64,000 nucleotides of DNA, from NCBI GenBank assembly GCA_003260025.2, contig QFZU02000050.1, positions 1 to 64,000 on the forward strand, read 5' to 3'. Numbering within the stretch: position 1 is the stretch's first letter; each line of letters opens with the position of its first letter. This document shows, piece by piece, positions 35,058-44,406 of the stretch. The notes beneath the pieces were generated by a model. It saw nothing but the letters and a program-made list of their open reading frames with translations. It was not told the origin of the DNA and did not search any database. A program made the position numbers and the translations under genes. This stretch comes from Microbispora triticiradicis (GTDB lineage Bacteria > Actinomycetota > Actinomycetes > Streptosporangiales > Streptosporangiaceae).

Positions 35058-38000
35058 ATGCGTGGCAAGGATTCCGGTTCCGAGCACGAACATGACACGG
35101 CGTGGGCGCACAGCGAGGCGGACGCCGAGGGCTCGGCGGCGGCACCCGCGACGCCACCGCCGAGCTTCGGGCAGACGACGCCGCCCGGCCACGGCCGGCC
35201 GCAGCCGGACGAGGACACCGCCTGGGCGCCCGACGCCGCCAGGGCGGCGGGCGAAGCGAACCCGTGGACGCCGCCGACCGTTCCCTATCCCACCCGGTAC
35301 GGCTTCCAGGGCGGCCTGCGGGCGCCGGACGGCTACGACGATGACGACCCGGAGAACACGAACAGGTTCAGGGCCATCCCAGCGCATGACGCCCCACCGG
35401 CCGAGAGTGGGGGCGTGCCCCCGCAGGGCGCCTATCCGCCCCCGGCGGGTACTCACTCCGCCCCTCCCGGCGCTTACTCCGCCCCTCCCGGCCCGCCCGG
35501 TGCTTACTCCGCTCCACCCGGCCCCCAGCCCGGCGCTCACCCCGTCCCTCCTGGTCCGCACAGCTCGCCTGGCCCCCAGCCCGCCCCGCCCGGCGCTCAC
35601 CAGCTTCCGCCCGGCCCCCATCCGGGCCCGCAGCCGGGCGGACAGTCCGGCCCGTACGGTGCGCACCCTCTTCCGCCGGGGGCGCAGCCCGGCCTACCCG
35701 GCCCACAGCCCGGCCTGCCTGGTATTCGGCATGTCCCGCCCGGTCCTCAGCCGGACGCGGGGTCTCTCCCCGCGCCGCGCCGCCCGGGCGACGCCGAGGA
35801 GGACCTGGGCCGCCCCGGTCCCGGCGGTCCGTACGCGGGCCAACACCCGGACCCGCACCCCGGCCCACAGACGGGCCCACAGACGGATCCGAGGATGGGG
35901 CCGTACGCGGGCAGCCCGGCGGCGCCGCACCCGGAGCCGGACCTCGGCTGGGTCCCGCGGCAGCCCGCGCCGGGGGCGGATCTGCCGCCGTGGCAGCAGA
36001 GCGGCGGCACACCCCCGTGGCAGCCTCCCGCCCAGGGCGGGCCACCGGCCTGGCAGCCCCCCGCGCAGGGCGGGGGCACACCCCCGTGGCAGCCTCCTGC
36101 TCAGGGCGGGCCACCGGCCTGGCAGCAAACGGCCCACCCCGGTCCGGTCCCACCCCAGCAGAACCCCGGCACCCCCGGATGGCAGCCTTCGCAGGAGGCA
36201 CCGCCCCCGTCGTCGTGGCAGCCGCCGCAGGAGTCCCAGGCGCCCTGGTGGCGGCAGGTGGGCCCGGACGGGACGCAGGCGTACCCGCCGGAGGCCCCGC
36301 GATCCGACGAGCCCTCACCCGGGGTGCCGTCGTTCGCCGCGTGGGCGCCGGGCTCTGCAGAGGAGCAGTCGGCGGAGGACGCGACATGGACGCCCGGAGA
36401 CCCCGGTCAGCCGGGAGCCCGGAGCGCGACCTCTCATCCGGCCCACCCGGCCGACTCTCGGCAGGCGCAGCCGGCGGAACCGGCGCGGGACGTCAGCGGC
36501 GGCGCCGCACCCGTCCCCTCGCAGCCCCGGGACGCGCCGGCCGCCCCCATGCCCACGCGCCCCGGCGACGCGCTCCCGGCACCGGACGAGCCGGGCGACG
36601 CGTACGGCGAGGCCCACGCCTCCTCCGCCGCGCCCGTCCGCCCCGGGGAGCCCGGTGACATACCCGTGTGGCCGCCGAGGCTGCCGGGTGAGCCCGATCC
36701 CCAGGGCGAGGGCCGGGCCGGGACCTCGTGGCCGCCCTCAAGCGTCTACCGCGGCTCTCATGAAAGCGGCGAAAACGACCCGTCAGGCGGCCACGACCGC
36801 GATCAAAGCGGTGACCGGAGCGGTGGGAGCGGATCGGCCGGCGCCTCCGCCGTCACCGAGCGAACCGGCGGCTCCGGTGACCGGACCAGCGCTTCCGGCG
36901 AGCACGGTGCGGAGGCCGCGGCATCCGGTGAGCAGGCCGGAGTGCCAGGCGAGCTGGGCGGACGGGGTGGTCGGCACTCCGGCGGACCGAGCGACCCGCA
37001 CCATGCCGCCGGACCCGGCGACGCCCCCGGCCACTCGGACGGCTGGGCAGGCGACGCGTCCGGTCAGCTGAGCGGGCCGAGCGACCAGCACCATGCCGCC
37101 GGACCCGGCGACGCCCCCAGCCACTCGGACGGCCCGGCGGGTCACTCGGCGGAGGGCGCTGTCACCCTGCCCGGTGATCCGGGCTCCGCCTCGGGCGGCG
37201 GGGACGCCTCGCATCCCACGCCGTACCCCGAACGCACCGGCGACCGGCCGTCCGCTGAAGGCCCCCATGACACTCTGCCGCCCGGAGCCTCCGACGACGG
37301 CGCGGGTGCCGAACCGGGCCCGTACGCCCTTCCGGCCGGGCCGCCCGCGGGCTTCGGCGCGGAGATCGCCCAGGCGGTGACCCCGATCGAGGGGTTCCAG
37401 GTGCCGGGCGGACCGTACGAGCCCGGCCCGCAGGTCGCGCACCCCGGGCAGCACGTCGCGCACCACGACCAGGGTGGCCCCTACGGCGGCCCGCCGCCCT
37501 CCCCGCAGGAGGGGACGTGGCCGGTGCCACCGCCGTCCCCCGAGGGCCCCTACGCCCCGCCGTCGCAGCCGCCCGGCCAGGCGCCGAACCACCTCCCGGG
37601 CCAGTTCCCGGGCCTGCCTCCGGGCTACGCACCGTCCGGAACGTCCCCCGGGGACGCTCCGCCCGCCGCGCCGGACCCCGGCACGGCACCCTACGACGCG
37701 CCGCCCGCGAGCCCGTCCGAGACCGGCGACGCTCCGCGGGCGGCCTCCCCCGACACCGATTCAGGACAGATGCCAACGACCTCCCCTACAACCGGCTCCT
37801 CCACTCAGCCGAACGGCGAGACGCCGTTCGCGTTCACGCCGGTGACCCCGGCCAAGGCGGGCAGGCCCGCCCCTCCTCCCGGCTTCGGACCGGCCCCGGC
37901 CGCCCCCGGCGGCGCGCTGCCCGCGACGCTCGGGTCCACCACCCCTCCCGCCCAGGGCGGGAAGGTCAAGCGGATCCTGATGATCGCCGGCGCGGCGGTC

Positions 38001-38663
38001 GTCGTGGGCGCGATCGGCACCGCGGCCTACTTCGCGTACGCGGGCGAGCCGGACAGCGGCCCGCCGCCCCGCACGGCGCCGACCGGCGCCGCTCCGTCCT
38101 CCGTCGCGCCGCAGCCGAGCACGGCGGCCGCCTCCACCATCCTGGACACGGAGCAGACCGACCCCCGGACCCTCAAGCCCGGCGAGGCGTTCCCCGACGA
38201 GAAGGTGACGCTGGACGGACGCACCTACCGCCGCGTCAAGATCGACGTGACCGACGACTGCGGCAAGGCGGCCACGGGCGCGTTCGCCACCGCCCTCACC
38301 GAACAGCAGTGCCGGCGGGTGCTCAGGGCCACGTACGTGGACGGCAAGCGCGACTACGCGATCACCGCGGGGATCGCGGTGCTGCCCAGCAAGGTGGCGG
38401 CGCTCACGGTGGACCGGGAGAAGAACCTCGGCGCCAACGTCTGGTTCCGCGGCCTGAACGGCACGCAGGCGAGCGGGGCCGACAAGGTGACGATCTCCGG
38501 CGGCTACGCGGCGGCGACGGTCTGGGGACGCTACATCGCCTTCAGCTACGCCACCTACGCCGACGGCCACACGCCGGACGCCAAGGACAAGGACCTCGGC
38601 CCGATCAGCGGCGCCTTCCGCGACCACATGACCAAGATCATCCAGAAGCGCGCCACCCGCTGA
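35058..38663 (+). CDS. Large IDR–TM–extracytoplasmic domain protein (longer paralog)
   Basis: This 1201-residue protein of unknown function has about 960 residues of Pro/Gly/Ala/Gln/His-rich, low-complexity sequence with repeats such as PPWQPPAQGGPPAWQ, GPGDAP-HSDG and PPG-YSAPPGP. A KR motif and one membrane helix (ILMIAGAAVVVGAIGTAAYF, about 973–993) follow. The outer domain (about 1000–1201) resembles that of the previous gene: DDCGKAATGAF, QQCRRVLRATYVDGK, ITAGIAVL, YADGHTPDAKDKDLG. The long disordered part is predicted cytosolic. It could be a scaffold, a condensate-forming or wall-stress protein; that is inference only. Confidence 0.75.
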   Translation: MRGKDSGSEHEHDTAWAHSEADAEGSAAAPATPPPSFGQTTPPGHGRPQPDEDTAWAPDAARAAGEANPWTPPTVPYPTRYGFQGGLRAPDGYDDDDPENTNRFRAIPAHDAPPAESGGVPPQGAYPPPAGTHSAPPGAYSAPPGPPGAYSAPPGPQPGAHPVPPGPHSSPGPQPAPPGAHQLPPGPHPGPQPGGQSGPYGAHPLPPGAQPGLPGPQPGLPGIRHVPPGPQPDAGSLPAPRRPGDAEEDLGRPGPGGPYAGQHPDPHPGPQTGPQTDPRMGPYAGSPAAPHPEPDLGWVPRQPAPGADLPPWQQSGGTPPWQPPAQGGPPAWQPPAQGGGTPPWQPPAQGGPPAWQQTAHPGPVPPQQNPGTPGWQPSQEAPPPSSWQPPQESQAPWWRQVGPDGTQAYPPEAPRSDEPSPGVPSFAAWAPGSAEEQSAEDATWTPGDPGQPGARSATSHPAHPADSRQAQPAEPARDVSGGAAPVPSQPRDAPAAPMPTRPGDALPAPDEPGDAYGEAHASSAAPVRPGEPGDIPVWPPRLPGEPDPQGEGRAGTSWPPSSVYRGSHESGENDPSGGHDRDQSGDRSGGSGSAGASAVTERTGGSGDRTSASGEHGAEAAASGEQAGVPGELGGRGGRHSGGPSDPHHAAGPGDAPGHSDGWAGDASGQLSGPSDQHHAAGPGDAPSHSDGPAGHSAEGAVTLPGDPGSASGGGDASHPTPYPERTGDRPSAEGPHDTLPPGASDDGAGAEPGPYALPAGPPAGFGAEIAQAVTPIEGFQVPGGPYEPGPQVAHPGQHVAHHDQGGPYGGPPPSPQEGTWPVPPPSPEGPYAPPSQPPGQAPNHLPGQFPGLPPGYAPSGTSPGDAPPAAPDPGTAPYDAPPASPSETGDAPRAASPDTDSGQMPTTSPTTGSSTQPNGETPFAFTPVTPAKAGRPAPPPGFGPAPAAPGGALPATLGSTTPPAQGGKVKRILMIAGAAVVVGAIGTAAYFAYAGEPDSGPPPRTAPTGAAPSSVAPQPSTAAASTILDTEQTDPRTLKPGEAFPDEKVTLDGRTYRRVKIDVTDDCGKAATGAFATALTEQQCRRVLRATYVDGKRDYAITAGIAVLPSKVAALTVDREKNLGANVWFRGLNGTQASGADKVTISGGYAAATVWGRYIAFSYATYADGHTPDAKDKDLGPISGAFRDHMTKIIQKRATR
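36006..36125 (+). repeat. Duplicated 69-bp coding repeat
   Basis: Within the large IDR gene the segment starting at 36006 recurs at 36075 (offset 69 bases, 23 codons) over about 51 nearly identical bases, giving the repeated TPPWQPPAQGGPPAWQ unit. Confidence 0.8.
36991..37133 (+). repeat. Duplicated 90-bp coding repeat
   Basis: 36991–37043 and 37081–37133 are identical at 51 of 53 positions with an offset of exactly 90 bases (30 codons). It encodes the repeated HHAAGPGDAP-HSDG stretch and indicates recent in-frame expansion. Confidence 0.85.
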
Positions 38664-38671
38664 GCCCGGCT

Positions 38672-39562
38672 TCAGGCGGTCGGCGTACGCACCCGGCGCG
38701 TGGCGGCGGCGCGCCGGGCCAGCTCCCCGGGCTCCGGGTAGCGCACCTCCTCCAGCGTCAGCCCGTGCGCGGGCGCGACGTGCACCCCGGAGTCCCGTAC
38801 GGCTCTCGCCAGCACCTCGCCGGGCCACCCGACGGGCCGCCTGCCCTCCCCCACGGTCAGCAGCGAGCCGACCAGCGCGCGGACCATCGAGTGGCAGAAG
38901 GCGTCGGCGACCACGGTGGCGAGCAGGATCCCGTCCTCGCCCCTGACCCAGTCGAGACGCTGCAACTCGCGGATCGTGGTCGCGCCCTCGCGCCTCCGGC
39001 AGAACGCGGCGAAGTCGTGCTCCCCCAGCAGGCGGGCGGCGGCGGCGTTCAGCAGGCCGACGTCGAGCGGGCGGGCGTACCAGAGCACCTCGCGCCGCCG
39101 CAGCGGGTCGACCCCGCCCGGCGCGTCGCCGACGCGGTAGCCGTACCGGCGGGACAGCGCGGAGAAACGGGCGTCGAAGCCCTCGGGTGCCACGCTGACG
39201 GCGTAAACCCGCACATCGGGGGGCAGGACACCGGCCAGCCGCCGCGTCAGCGTAGCGAGCAGCTCAGCGCTGCGCTCACGCCACGCCTCCTCCGGGTCCT
39301 CGGGGGCGGGCTCGCGCCCGGACGCGAACGCCACGGTCGCGGCGAGCGGCACGTCGACGTGCGCCACCTGTCCCCGCGCGTGGACGCCCGCGTCGGTGCG
39401 GCCCGCGACGGTCAGCGACGGCGCGGGGTCCAGACGCAGGATCCGGCCGAGCGCGTCCTCGATCTCCCCCTGCACGGTCCGCCGCCCCGGCTGCCGGGCC
39501 CATCCCGAGAAATCGGTGCCGTCGTAGCCGAGGTCCAGCCTCAGCCGTAGTTCTCGCTCCAC
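38672..39562 (-). CDS. truA: tRNA pseudouridine(38–40) synthase TruA
   Basis: The 296-residue enzyme isomerises uridines in the anticodon arm. The opening [19 protein letters not shown] and the catalytic Asp in [17 protein letters not shown] are intact, as is [13 protein letters not shown] start with AAGGGA upstream. It follows the alpha operon (rplQ) beyond a terminator-like hairpin, the usual actinobacterial arrangement. Confidence 0.96.
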   Translation of the reverse strand: MERELRLRLDLGYDGTDFSGWARQPGRRTVQGEIEDALGRILRLDPAPSLTVAGRTDAGVHARGQVAHVDVPLAATVAFASGREPAPEDPEEAWRERSAELLATLTRRLAGVLPPDVRVYAVSVAPEGFDARFSALSRRYGYRVGDAPGGVDPLRRREVLWYARPLDVGLLNAAAARLLGEHDFAAFCRRREGATTIRELQRLDWVRGEDGILLATVVADAFCHSMVRALVGSLLTVGEGRRPVGWPGEVLARAVRDSGVHVAPAHGLTLEEVRYPEPGELARRAAATRRVRTPTA

Positions 39563-39595
39563 GACATCCCTTGTACCGGTCCGGAAAACGAAGAA

Positions 39596-39631
39596 CGGGC
39601 CCAGCGTCCCCCGGAAGGGAAACTGAGCCCG
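39596..39631 (-). terminator. Terminator-like hairpin after rplQ
   Basis: CGGGCCCAG (39596–39604) pairs with CTGAGCCCG (39623–39631) with one G·U pair, and inner TCCC/GGGA bases extend it. On the minus strand it is followed by a T-richer GTTCTTCGTTTT. It lies between rplQ and truA and likely ends the alpha operon at least partly. Confidence 0.6.
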
Positions 39632-39649
39632 CTCACGGAGCCTGTGGGA

Positions 39650-40186
39650 TCAGGCCTCGTCCTTCTTCTCAGCCTGCGCCGTCTCCTCCGACGACTCGGC
39701 GGCGGCCTCGGGAGCCTCGGCGGCCTCGTCCTGCGCCGCGGGCGTCTCCTCGGCTTCCGCCTCCACCGGAGCGGCGGCGGGCGCGGCCTGCGCGGCCGGA
39801 GCCGTACGGGTGGTCCGCACCGGGTTGAGCTGCTCGGTCACCAGCTCGATGACCGCCATGGGGGCGGCGTCGCCCTTGCGCGGGCCGAGCTTGGTGATCC
39901 GGGTGTAGCCACCGGGACGCTCGGCGAACGTCGGCGCGACCTCGGTGAAGAGGTGGTGGACGACGCCCTTGTCGCGGACGACCGTCAGCACCTGGCGACG
40001 GTTGTGGATGTCGCCCTTCTTCGCCTTGGTGATCAGCTTCTCGGCGAGCGGGCGGAGGCGCTTCGCCTTGGCCTCGGTGGTGCGCACCCGGCCGTTCTCG
40101 AACAGCGCGGTGGCGAGGTTCGCCAGGATCAGCCGCTCGTGGGCCGGGCTGCCGCCGAAGCGGGGGCCCTTGGTGGGCTTGGGCAT
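39650..40186 (-). CDS. rplQ: Ribosomal protein L17
   Basis: The core ([20 protein letters not shown] to about residue 120) is a normal L17. A C-terminal extension of about 55 Ala/Glu-rich residues ending [12 protein letters not shown] makes it 178 residues; such tails are usual in actinomycetes. GAGGAG precedes the ATG. Last gene of the alpha operon. Confidence 0.97.
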   Translation of the reverse strand: MPKPTKGPRFGGSPAHERLILANLATALFENGRVRTTEAKAKRLRPLAEKLITKAKKGDIHNRRQVLTVVRDKGVVHHLFTEVAPTFAERPGGYTRITKLGPRKGDAAPMAVIELVTEQLNPVRTTRTAPAAQAAPAAAPVEAEAEETPAAQDEAAEAPEAAAESSEETAQAEKKDEA

Positions 40187-40240
40187 TTCATGCTCCTCAT
40201 GGATAACCCGCCCCGGCCGTGTCAGGTACCGGGGTCGGGC

Positions 40241-40306
40241 CGACCGGCGTGCCGGTCGTAACTGTCATCGCCGTTTCGTGCCGCCTCGCGGGGCGGCACG
40301 AAACGG
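40241..40306 (-). promoter_or_regulatory. Two strong hairpins between rpoA and rplQ
   Basis: A 15-bp perfect stem (40271–40285 with 40292–40306) and an 8-bp stem with two-base loop (40241–40248 with 40251–40258) fill the rpoA–rplQ gap. No T-tract follows. They may partly terminate or process the mRNA, or protect the rpoA 3' end. Confidence 0.6.
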
Positions 40307-40332
40307 TGGTGCCGCTGCTCGAAGACGAGCGA

Positions 40333-41349
40333 TCAGTACTGCTCGGTCTCGATGAATCCGCCGTCCTCGTCGTCGTACCCGCCGCCGGCCACGGCGGAGG
40401 GGTCGAACCCGGGCGGAGAGTCCTTGAGAGCGAGGCCCATCTCGTGCAGCTTCTGCTTGACCTCTTCGATCGACTTGGCGCCGAAGTTGCGGATGTCCAG
40501 CAGGTCCTGCTCGCTGCGGGCGACGAGCTCACCCACGGTGTGGATGCCCTCGCGCTTGAGGCAGTTGTAGGAGCGAACCGTGAGGTTGAGCTCCTCGATC
40601 GGCAGCGCCAGGTCGGCCGCCAGGGCGGCGTCCGTCGGCGACGGGCCGATGTCGATGCCCTCGGCCTCGACGTTGAGCTCGCGAGCCAGGCCGAACAGCT
40701 CGACCAGGGTCTTGCCGGCCGAGGCCACCGCGTCGCGGGGCTTCATGGACGGCTTGGTCTCGACGTCGAGGATCAGGCGGTCGAAGTCCGTGCGCTGCTC
40801 GACACGAGTGGCCTCGACCTTGTAGGTGACCTTGAGGACCGGGGAGTAGATCGAGTCGATCGGAATCCGCCCGATCTCCTGGCCCGGCTGCTTGTTCTGC
40901 GCGGCGGAGACGTAGCCGCGACCGCGCTCGACGGTCAGCTCCATCTCCAGCTTCGCCTTGCCGTTCAGCGTGGCGATGTGCAGGTCGGGGTTGTGCACCT
41001 CGACGCCGGCCGGCGGCGCGATGTCGGCCGCGGTCACCTCGCCGGGACCCTGCTTGCGCAGGTACATCACCACGGGCTCGTCGTGCTCGGAGGAGACGAC
41101 CAGCGACTTGAGGTTCAGGATGATGTCGGTGACGTCTTCCTTGACCCCGGGCACGGTCGAGAACTCGTGCAGCACGCCCTCGATGCGGATGCTGGTGACG
41201 GCCGCCCCCGGGATGGAGGACAGCAGCGTGCGCCGCAGCGAGTTGCCGATGGTGTAGCCGAAGCCCGGCTCCAGCGGCTCGATGATGAACCTGGACCGGT
41301 GCTCCTCGAGCGACTCCTCCTGGAGGCTCGGGCGCTGTGCGATGAGCAT
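40333..41349 (-). CDS. rpoA: RNA polymerase alpha subunit
   Basis: The 338-residue subunit has the N-terminal assembly domain ([38 protein letters not shown]) and the C-terminal DNA/activator-binding domain with [20 protein letters not shown] and [15 protein letters not shown]. Length normal for actinobacteria. Between rpsD and rplQ as expected. Confidence 0.98.
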   Translation of the reverse strand: MLIAQRPSLQEESLEEHRSRFIIEPLEPGFGYTIGNSLRRTLLSSIPGAAVTSIRIEGVLHEFSTVPGVKEDVTDIILNLKSLVVSSEHDEPVVMYLRKQGPGEVTAADIAPPAGVEVHNPDLHIATLNGKAKLEMELTVERGRGYVSAAQNKQPGQEIGRIPIDSIYSPVLKVTYKVEATRVEQRTDFDRLILDVETKPSMKPRDAVASAGKTLVELFGLARELNVEAEGIDIGPSPTDAALAADLALPIEELNLTVRSYNCLKREGIHTVGELVARSEQDLLDIRNFGAKSIEEVKQKLHEMGLALKDSPPGFDPSAVAGGGYDDEDGGFIETEQY

Positions 41350-41450
41350 GTGGTTACTCCTGACCGGGATCCCCCGTGTCGCTCCGAACGAGGGGTCCCT
41401 CGGTTACGGCGACGCCCGCTATTTGACGCCGCTCGCCTACAACCAATGAT

Positions 41451-41484
41451 GCCGTACGGCCGGGAATGCGCCGGGCCGTACGGC
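41451..41484 (-). promoter_or_regulatory. Hairpin between rpsD and rpoA
   Basis: GCCGTACGGCC (41451–41461) and GGCCGTACGGC (41474–41484) form a perfect 11-bp stem just after the rpsD stop. Probable processing or attenuation site; no T-tract. Confidence 0.6.
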
Positions 41485-41506
41485 GTCACGAGGTCGCCGG
41501 GCTCTG

Positions 41507-42133
41507 TTACTTCGAGTAGAGCTCGACGATGAGCTGCTCCTGGACCAGCGTGTCGATCTGCTGGCGGACCGGGAGCTGGTGCACGAGGACGCGCAGGTTC
41601 TCGGCGGAGGCGCCCAGCCAGGCCGGGACGGTCTTGTCGCCGGCGGTCGCGCGGGCCACCTCGTACGGGAGCAGGTTGCGCGACTTCTCGCGGACCTCGA
41701 TGATGTCGTGCTCGCGCACGCGGTACGACGGGATGTCGACCTTCTTGCCGTTCACGAGGAAGTGGCCGTGGCGCACCTGCTGGCGGGCCGCGTCCCGCGA
41801 CTCGGCGAAGCCGGCGCGGTAGACCACGTTGTCAAGACGGCTCTCCAGGATCTGGAGGAGGTTCTCACCCGTCTTGCCGGCCTTGCGGTTGGCTTCCTCG
41901 TAGTAGTTGTGGAACTGCTTCTCGAGGACGCCGTAGATCCGGCGGGTCTTCTGCTTCTCACGGAGCTGGAGCTGGTACTCCGACTCCTTGGGACGGCCGC
42001 GGCCGTGCTCACCCGGCGGGTACGGGCGGATCTCGATGGGGCACTTGGCGGACTCGCACTTCTTGCCCTTGAGGAAGAGCTTCGTCTTCTCACGACGGCA
42101 GAGCTTGCAGTCCGGACCCGTGTAACGAGCCAT
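41507..42133 (-). CDS. rpsD: Ribosomal protein S4
   Basis: The 208-residue protein has the S4 N-terminal zinc-type cysteines ([20 protein letters not shown]) and the S4 RNA-binding domain near residues 97–160 ([20 protein letters not shown]). Early 16S rRNA-binding assembly protein. Confidence 0.98.
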   Translation of the reverse strand: MARYTGPDCKLCRREKTKLFLKGKKCESAKCPIEIRPYPPGEHGRGRPKESEYQLQLREKQKTRRIYGVLEKQFHNYYEEANRKAGKTGENLLQILESRLDNVVYRAGFAESRDAARQQVRHGHFLVNGKKVDIPSYRVREHDIIEVREKSRNLLPYEVARATAGDKTVPAWLGASAENLRVLVHQLPVRQQIDTLVQEQLIVELYSK

Positions 42134-42153
42134 TTCTCTCTACTCTCCTGAGC

Positions 42154-42558
42154 TCAGACGCGGCGGCGCTTGGGCGGACGGCAGCCGTTGTGCGGGACCG
42201 GGGTCACGTCCTGGATGGACCCGACCTCGAGGCCGGTCGCCTGCAGCGAACGGATCGCGGTCTCACGGCCGGAACCGGGGCCCTTGACGAAGACGTCGAC
42301 CTTCCGCATGCCGTGCTCCATGGCGCGGCGGGCGGCGTTCTCGGCCGCCATCTGCGCGGCGAACGGGGTGGACTTGCGGGAGCCCTTGAACCCGACGTGG
42401 CCGGCGCTGGCCCAGGAGATCACGTTCCCGTTCGGGTCGGTGATCGAAACGATCGTGTTGTTGAACGTGCTCTTGATGTGGGCGTGCCCGTGAGCGACGT
42501 TCTTCTTTTCCTTGCGGCGCACCTTCTTCGGTGCGCCCTGGCGGCTCTTCGGCGGCAT
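42154..42558 (-). CDS. rpsK: Ribosomal protein S11
   Basis: A 134-residue platform protein with [20 protein letters not shown] and the standard end [18 protein letters not shown] precedes the ATG. Twenty bases from rpsD. Confidence 0.98.
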   Translation of the reverse strand: MPPKSRQGAPKKVRRKEKKNVAHGHAHIKSTFNNTIVSITDPNGNVISWASAGHVGFKGSRKSTPFAAQMAAENAARRAMEHGMRKVDVFVKGPGSGRETAIRSLQATGLEVGSIQDVTPVPHNGCRPPKRRRV

Positions 42559-42652
42559 TTAAGCGCTGTCTCCTGGAATGTGGCTGCTTGCCCCATCCCC
42601 TGGACCTTCCAACCGGTGTCACCGGCGAGATCCTCGGGCCGGGGCCTAAGGA

Positions 42653-43033
42653 CTACTTCTTGCCGGGCTTCTTCTTGCCGGCGACGGTCTTCTTCTTGCC
42701 CTTGCGGGTGCGCGCGTTCGTCTGCGTCCGCTGACCGTGGACGGGCAGGCCCTTGCGGTGCCGGATGCCCTGGTAACAGCCGATCTCGATCTTGCGCCGG
42801 ATGTCGGCCTGGACCTCGCGCCGGAGGTCACCCTCGATCTTGTAGTTCGCCTCGATGTAGTCACGCATCGGGATGATCTCGGCGTCCGTGAGCTGGTGGA
42901 CGCGCAGATCGGGGCTGATTCCGGTCGCGTCAAGGATTTCCTTGGCGCGGGTGCGGCCGATTCCGAAAATGTAGGTGAGAGCGATCTCCAGCCGCTTGTC
43001 GCGGGGGAGGTCGACGCCAACCAGGCGAGCCAT
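42653..43033 (-). CDS. rpsM: Ribosomal protein S13
   Basis: A 126-residue head protein opening [19 protein letters not shown], with H2TH-type [16 protein letters not shown] and the basic [20 protein letters not shown] tail. GAAGGAG lies upstream. The 224-base gap back to rpmJ shows no gene. Confidence 0.98.
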   Translation of the reverse strand: MARLVGVDLPRDKRLEIALTYIFGIGRTRAKEILDATGISPDLRVHQLTDAEIIPMRDYIEANYKIEGDLRREVQADIRRKIEIGCYQGIRHRKGLPVHGQRTQTNARTRKGKKKTVAGKKKPGKK

Positions 43034-43257
43034 GGTCGGGCATTCTCCTTCGATGTGGCGGAGGTCTTACGCCTCGCTTCCCCTCCCATGCCCGGGCGAG
43101 GGCCCCGGCCTCCGACCGGGGGTCTCCCGCGTGGTACGGCTTTCGCCGCCTGCGCGGGTGCGAGACGCGACTACAGTGTTCGGCCCTCACGCGGGTCGAG
43201 CCCGTCACGTGGACGGACTCACCTGCGGGCCTGGTGGCGACGTGTCTGAGCGGAAAC

Positions 43258-43371
43258 TCAGCCCTGGCGCTGCTTGTGGCGCAGGTTGTCGCAGATCACC
43301 ATGACGCGACCGTGCCGGCGGATCACCTTGCACTTGTCGCAGATCTTCTTGACGCTCGGCTTGACCTTCAT
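43258..43371 (-). CDS. rpmJ: Ribosomal protein L36
   Basis: The 37-residue protein [20 protein letters not shown]… keeps the zinc ligands (CDKC, later Cys and His), so it is the zinc-containing form. It follows infA after 46 bases, as usual. Confidence 0.97.
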   Translation of the reverse strand: MKVKPSVKKICDKCKVIRRHGRVMVICDNLRHKQRQG

Positions 43372-43417
43372 AGTCCTTATTCGTTCCGCATACGGGCCCG
43401 TCCACAGACGGAGGGGC

Positions 43418-43639
43418 CTACTTGTACCGGTAGACGATCCGCCCACGGCTGAGGTCGTAGGGGCTCAGTTCCACGACCACCCGGTCATCGGGAAGGATCC
43501 GGATGTAGTGCATCCGCATCCGCCCGCTGATGTGGGCCAGGACCTTGTGACCGTTGTCGAGCTGCACCCGGAACATCGCGTTCGGGAGCGACTCAATAAC
43601 AGTGCCCTCAATCTCGATGGCGCCGTCTTTCTTGGCCAT
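43418..43639 (-). CDS. infA: Translation initiation factor IF-1
   Basis: The 73-residue OB-fold protein ([20 protein letters not shown], ending RGRIVYRYK) binds the ribosomal A site during initiation. It is first in the infA–rpmJ–rpsM–rpsK–rpsD–rpoA–rplQ run, with a good promoter about 200 bases upstream. Confidence 0.98.
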   Translation of the reverse strand: MAKKDGAIEIEGTVIESLPNAMFRVQLDNGHKVLAHISGRMRMHYIRILPDDRVVVELSPYDLSRGRIVYRYK

Positions 43640-43834
43640 GGCCCTCGCGTTTCGCTGATCGGATCGTCAGAGGCTTCGGAACACTAAGCAGCCGCGACCT
43701 TCGGGCGCTTCCAGAGAGCGGCGACCAGCCAGGTCGCCTGAGCGCGAAAGGTCATAGTGAACCGACAAAGGAGTGTACGACAACCCGGGCCGAAATGCGA
43801 AACGACGGCAGGGGTCCCGACACAACCAGATCAC

Positions 43835-43863
43835 AGCCTACCCCGGCGAGGGCGTACGGCCAA
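43835..43863 (-). promoter_or_regulatory. infA/alpha operon promoter
   Basis: On the minus strand TTGGCC (43863–43858), 17 bp and TAGGCT (43840–43835), immediately downstream of a terminator hairpin. A second −10-like TACACT is at 43777–43772. Confidence 0.6.
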
Positions 43864-43864
43864 T

Positions 43865-43883
43865 GCCCGGCGGGACGCCGGGC
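43865..43883 (-). terminator. Hairpin after the DUF1707 gene
   Basis: GCCCGGCG-GGA-CGCCGGGC is a perfect 8-bp stem starting six bases after the stop. It separates the map–DUF1707 transcript from infA. No T-tract. Confidence 0.6.
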
Positions 43884-43888
43884 GCGGA

Positions 43889-44347
43889 TCAGCGACGCCG
43901 CCGGGGCTTCGCGGCGACGCCGATGAGAGTGCCGGCGAGGAGGACGGTGCCCCATGGGCCCATGACCCAGAGCGGCCAGGGATAGACGAAATGCCCCGAG
44001 GTGACCCCGATGGTCAGCCAGACCATCCAGTTCACGGCGGTGATCCCCGCCCAGCCGGCCCAGGCCGCCTTCAGCGCGGTCCGCGCCTTGTCGTCACGCC
44101 GGGCGGGCAGGGGCCTGTCGCTCTCCGCCGCCGCGGCGGCGGGCAGGCGGTGCAGGTCGATCTCGGGCAGGTCGGCGGTCAGCGTGGCCAGTTCGCCGTA
44201 CGTACGGCTCCGATAGAGCTGCTCAAGCCGGTCGTTGAACTCCTCGACGCTGAGCCTGCCCTCGGCCACGTGCTCCCGCAGAGCCGCGGCGACCCGGTCC
44301 CGGTCGCCGTCCGAAGCCCGCATCTCGGGCGTAGCCGCCATCACCAT
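43889..44347 (-). CDS. DUF1707/2TM domain protein
   Basis: The 152-residue protein has an N-terminal DUF1707 SHOCT-like domain (RASDGDRDRVAAALREHVAE, LSVEEFNDRLEQLYRSRTYG) and two C-terminal membrane helices (WAGITAVNWMVWLTIGV and WVMGPWGTVLLAGTLIGVA). Function unknown. An ATG at 44341 has better spacing from GGGAG than ATG 44347. Between map and infA, in an otherwise purely translational cluster. Confidence 0.85.
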   Translation of the reverse strand: MVMAATPEMRASDGDRDRVAAALREHVAEGRLSVEEFNDRLEQLYRSRTYGELATLTADLPEIDLHRLPAAAAAESDRPLPARRDDKARTALKAAWAGWAGITAVNWMVWLTIGVTSGHFVYPWPLWVMGPWGTVLLAGTLIGVAAKPRRRR

Positions 44348-44406
44348 CTCCCGGTCATCGGAACGTTACGCCCCATTATGGTTCACGCGCCGTCCCGGCG
44401 GGCCGA

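Noticed and set aside
35062-37071. Alternative frame inside the large IDR gene giving an Arg/Pro/Thr-rich product
   Set aside because: Composition is that of a shifted Pro/Gly-rich frame. The chosen frame continues into a membrane helix and a folded domain shared with its neighbour.
36006-37133. Repeats that might be read as a CRISPR-like or satellite array
   Set aside because: Only two copies per unit, both inside a coding frame and multiples of three; no spacers.
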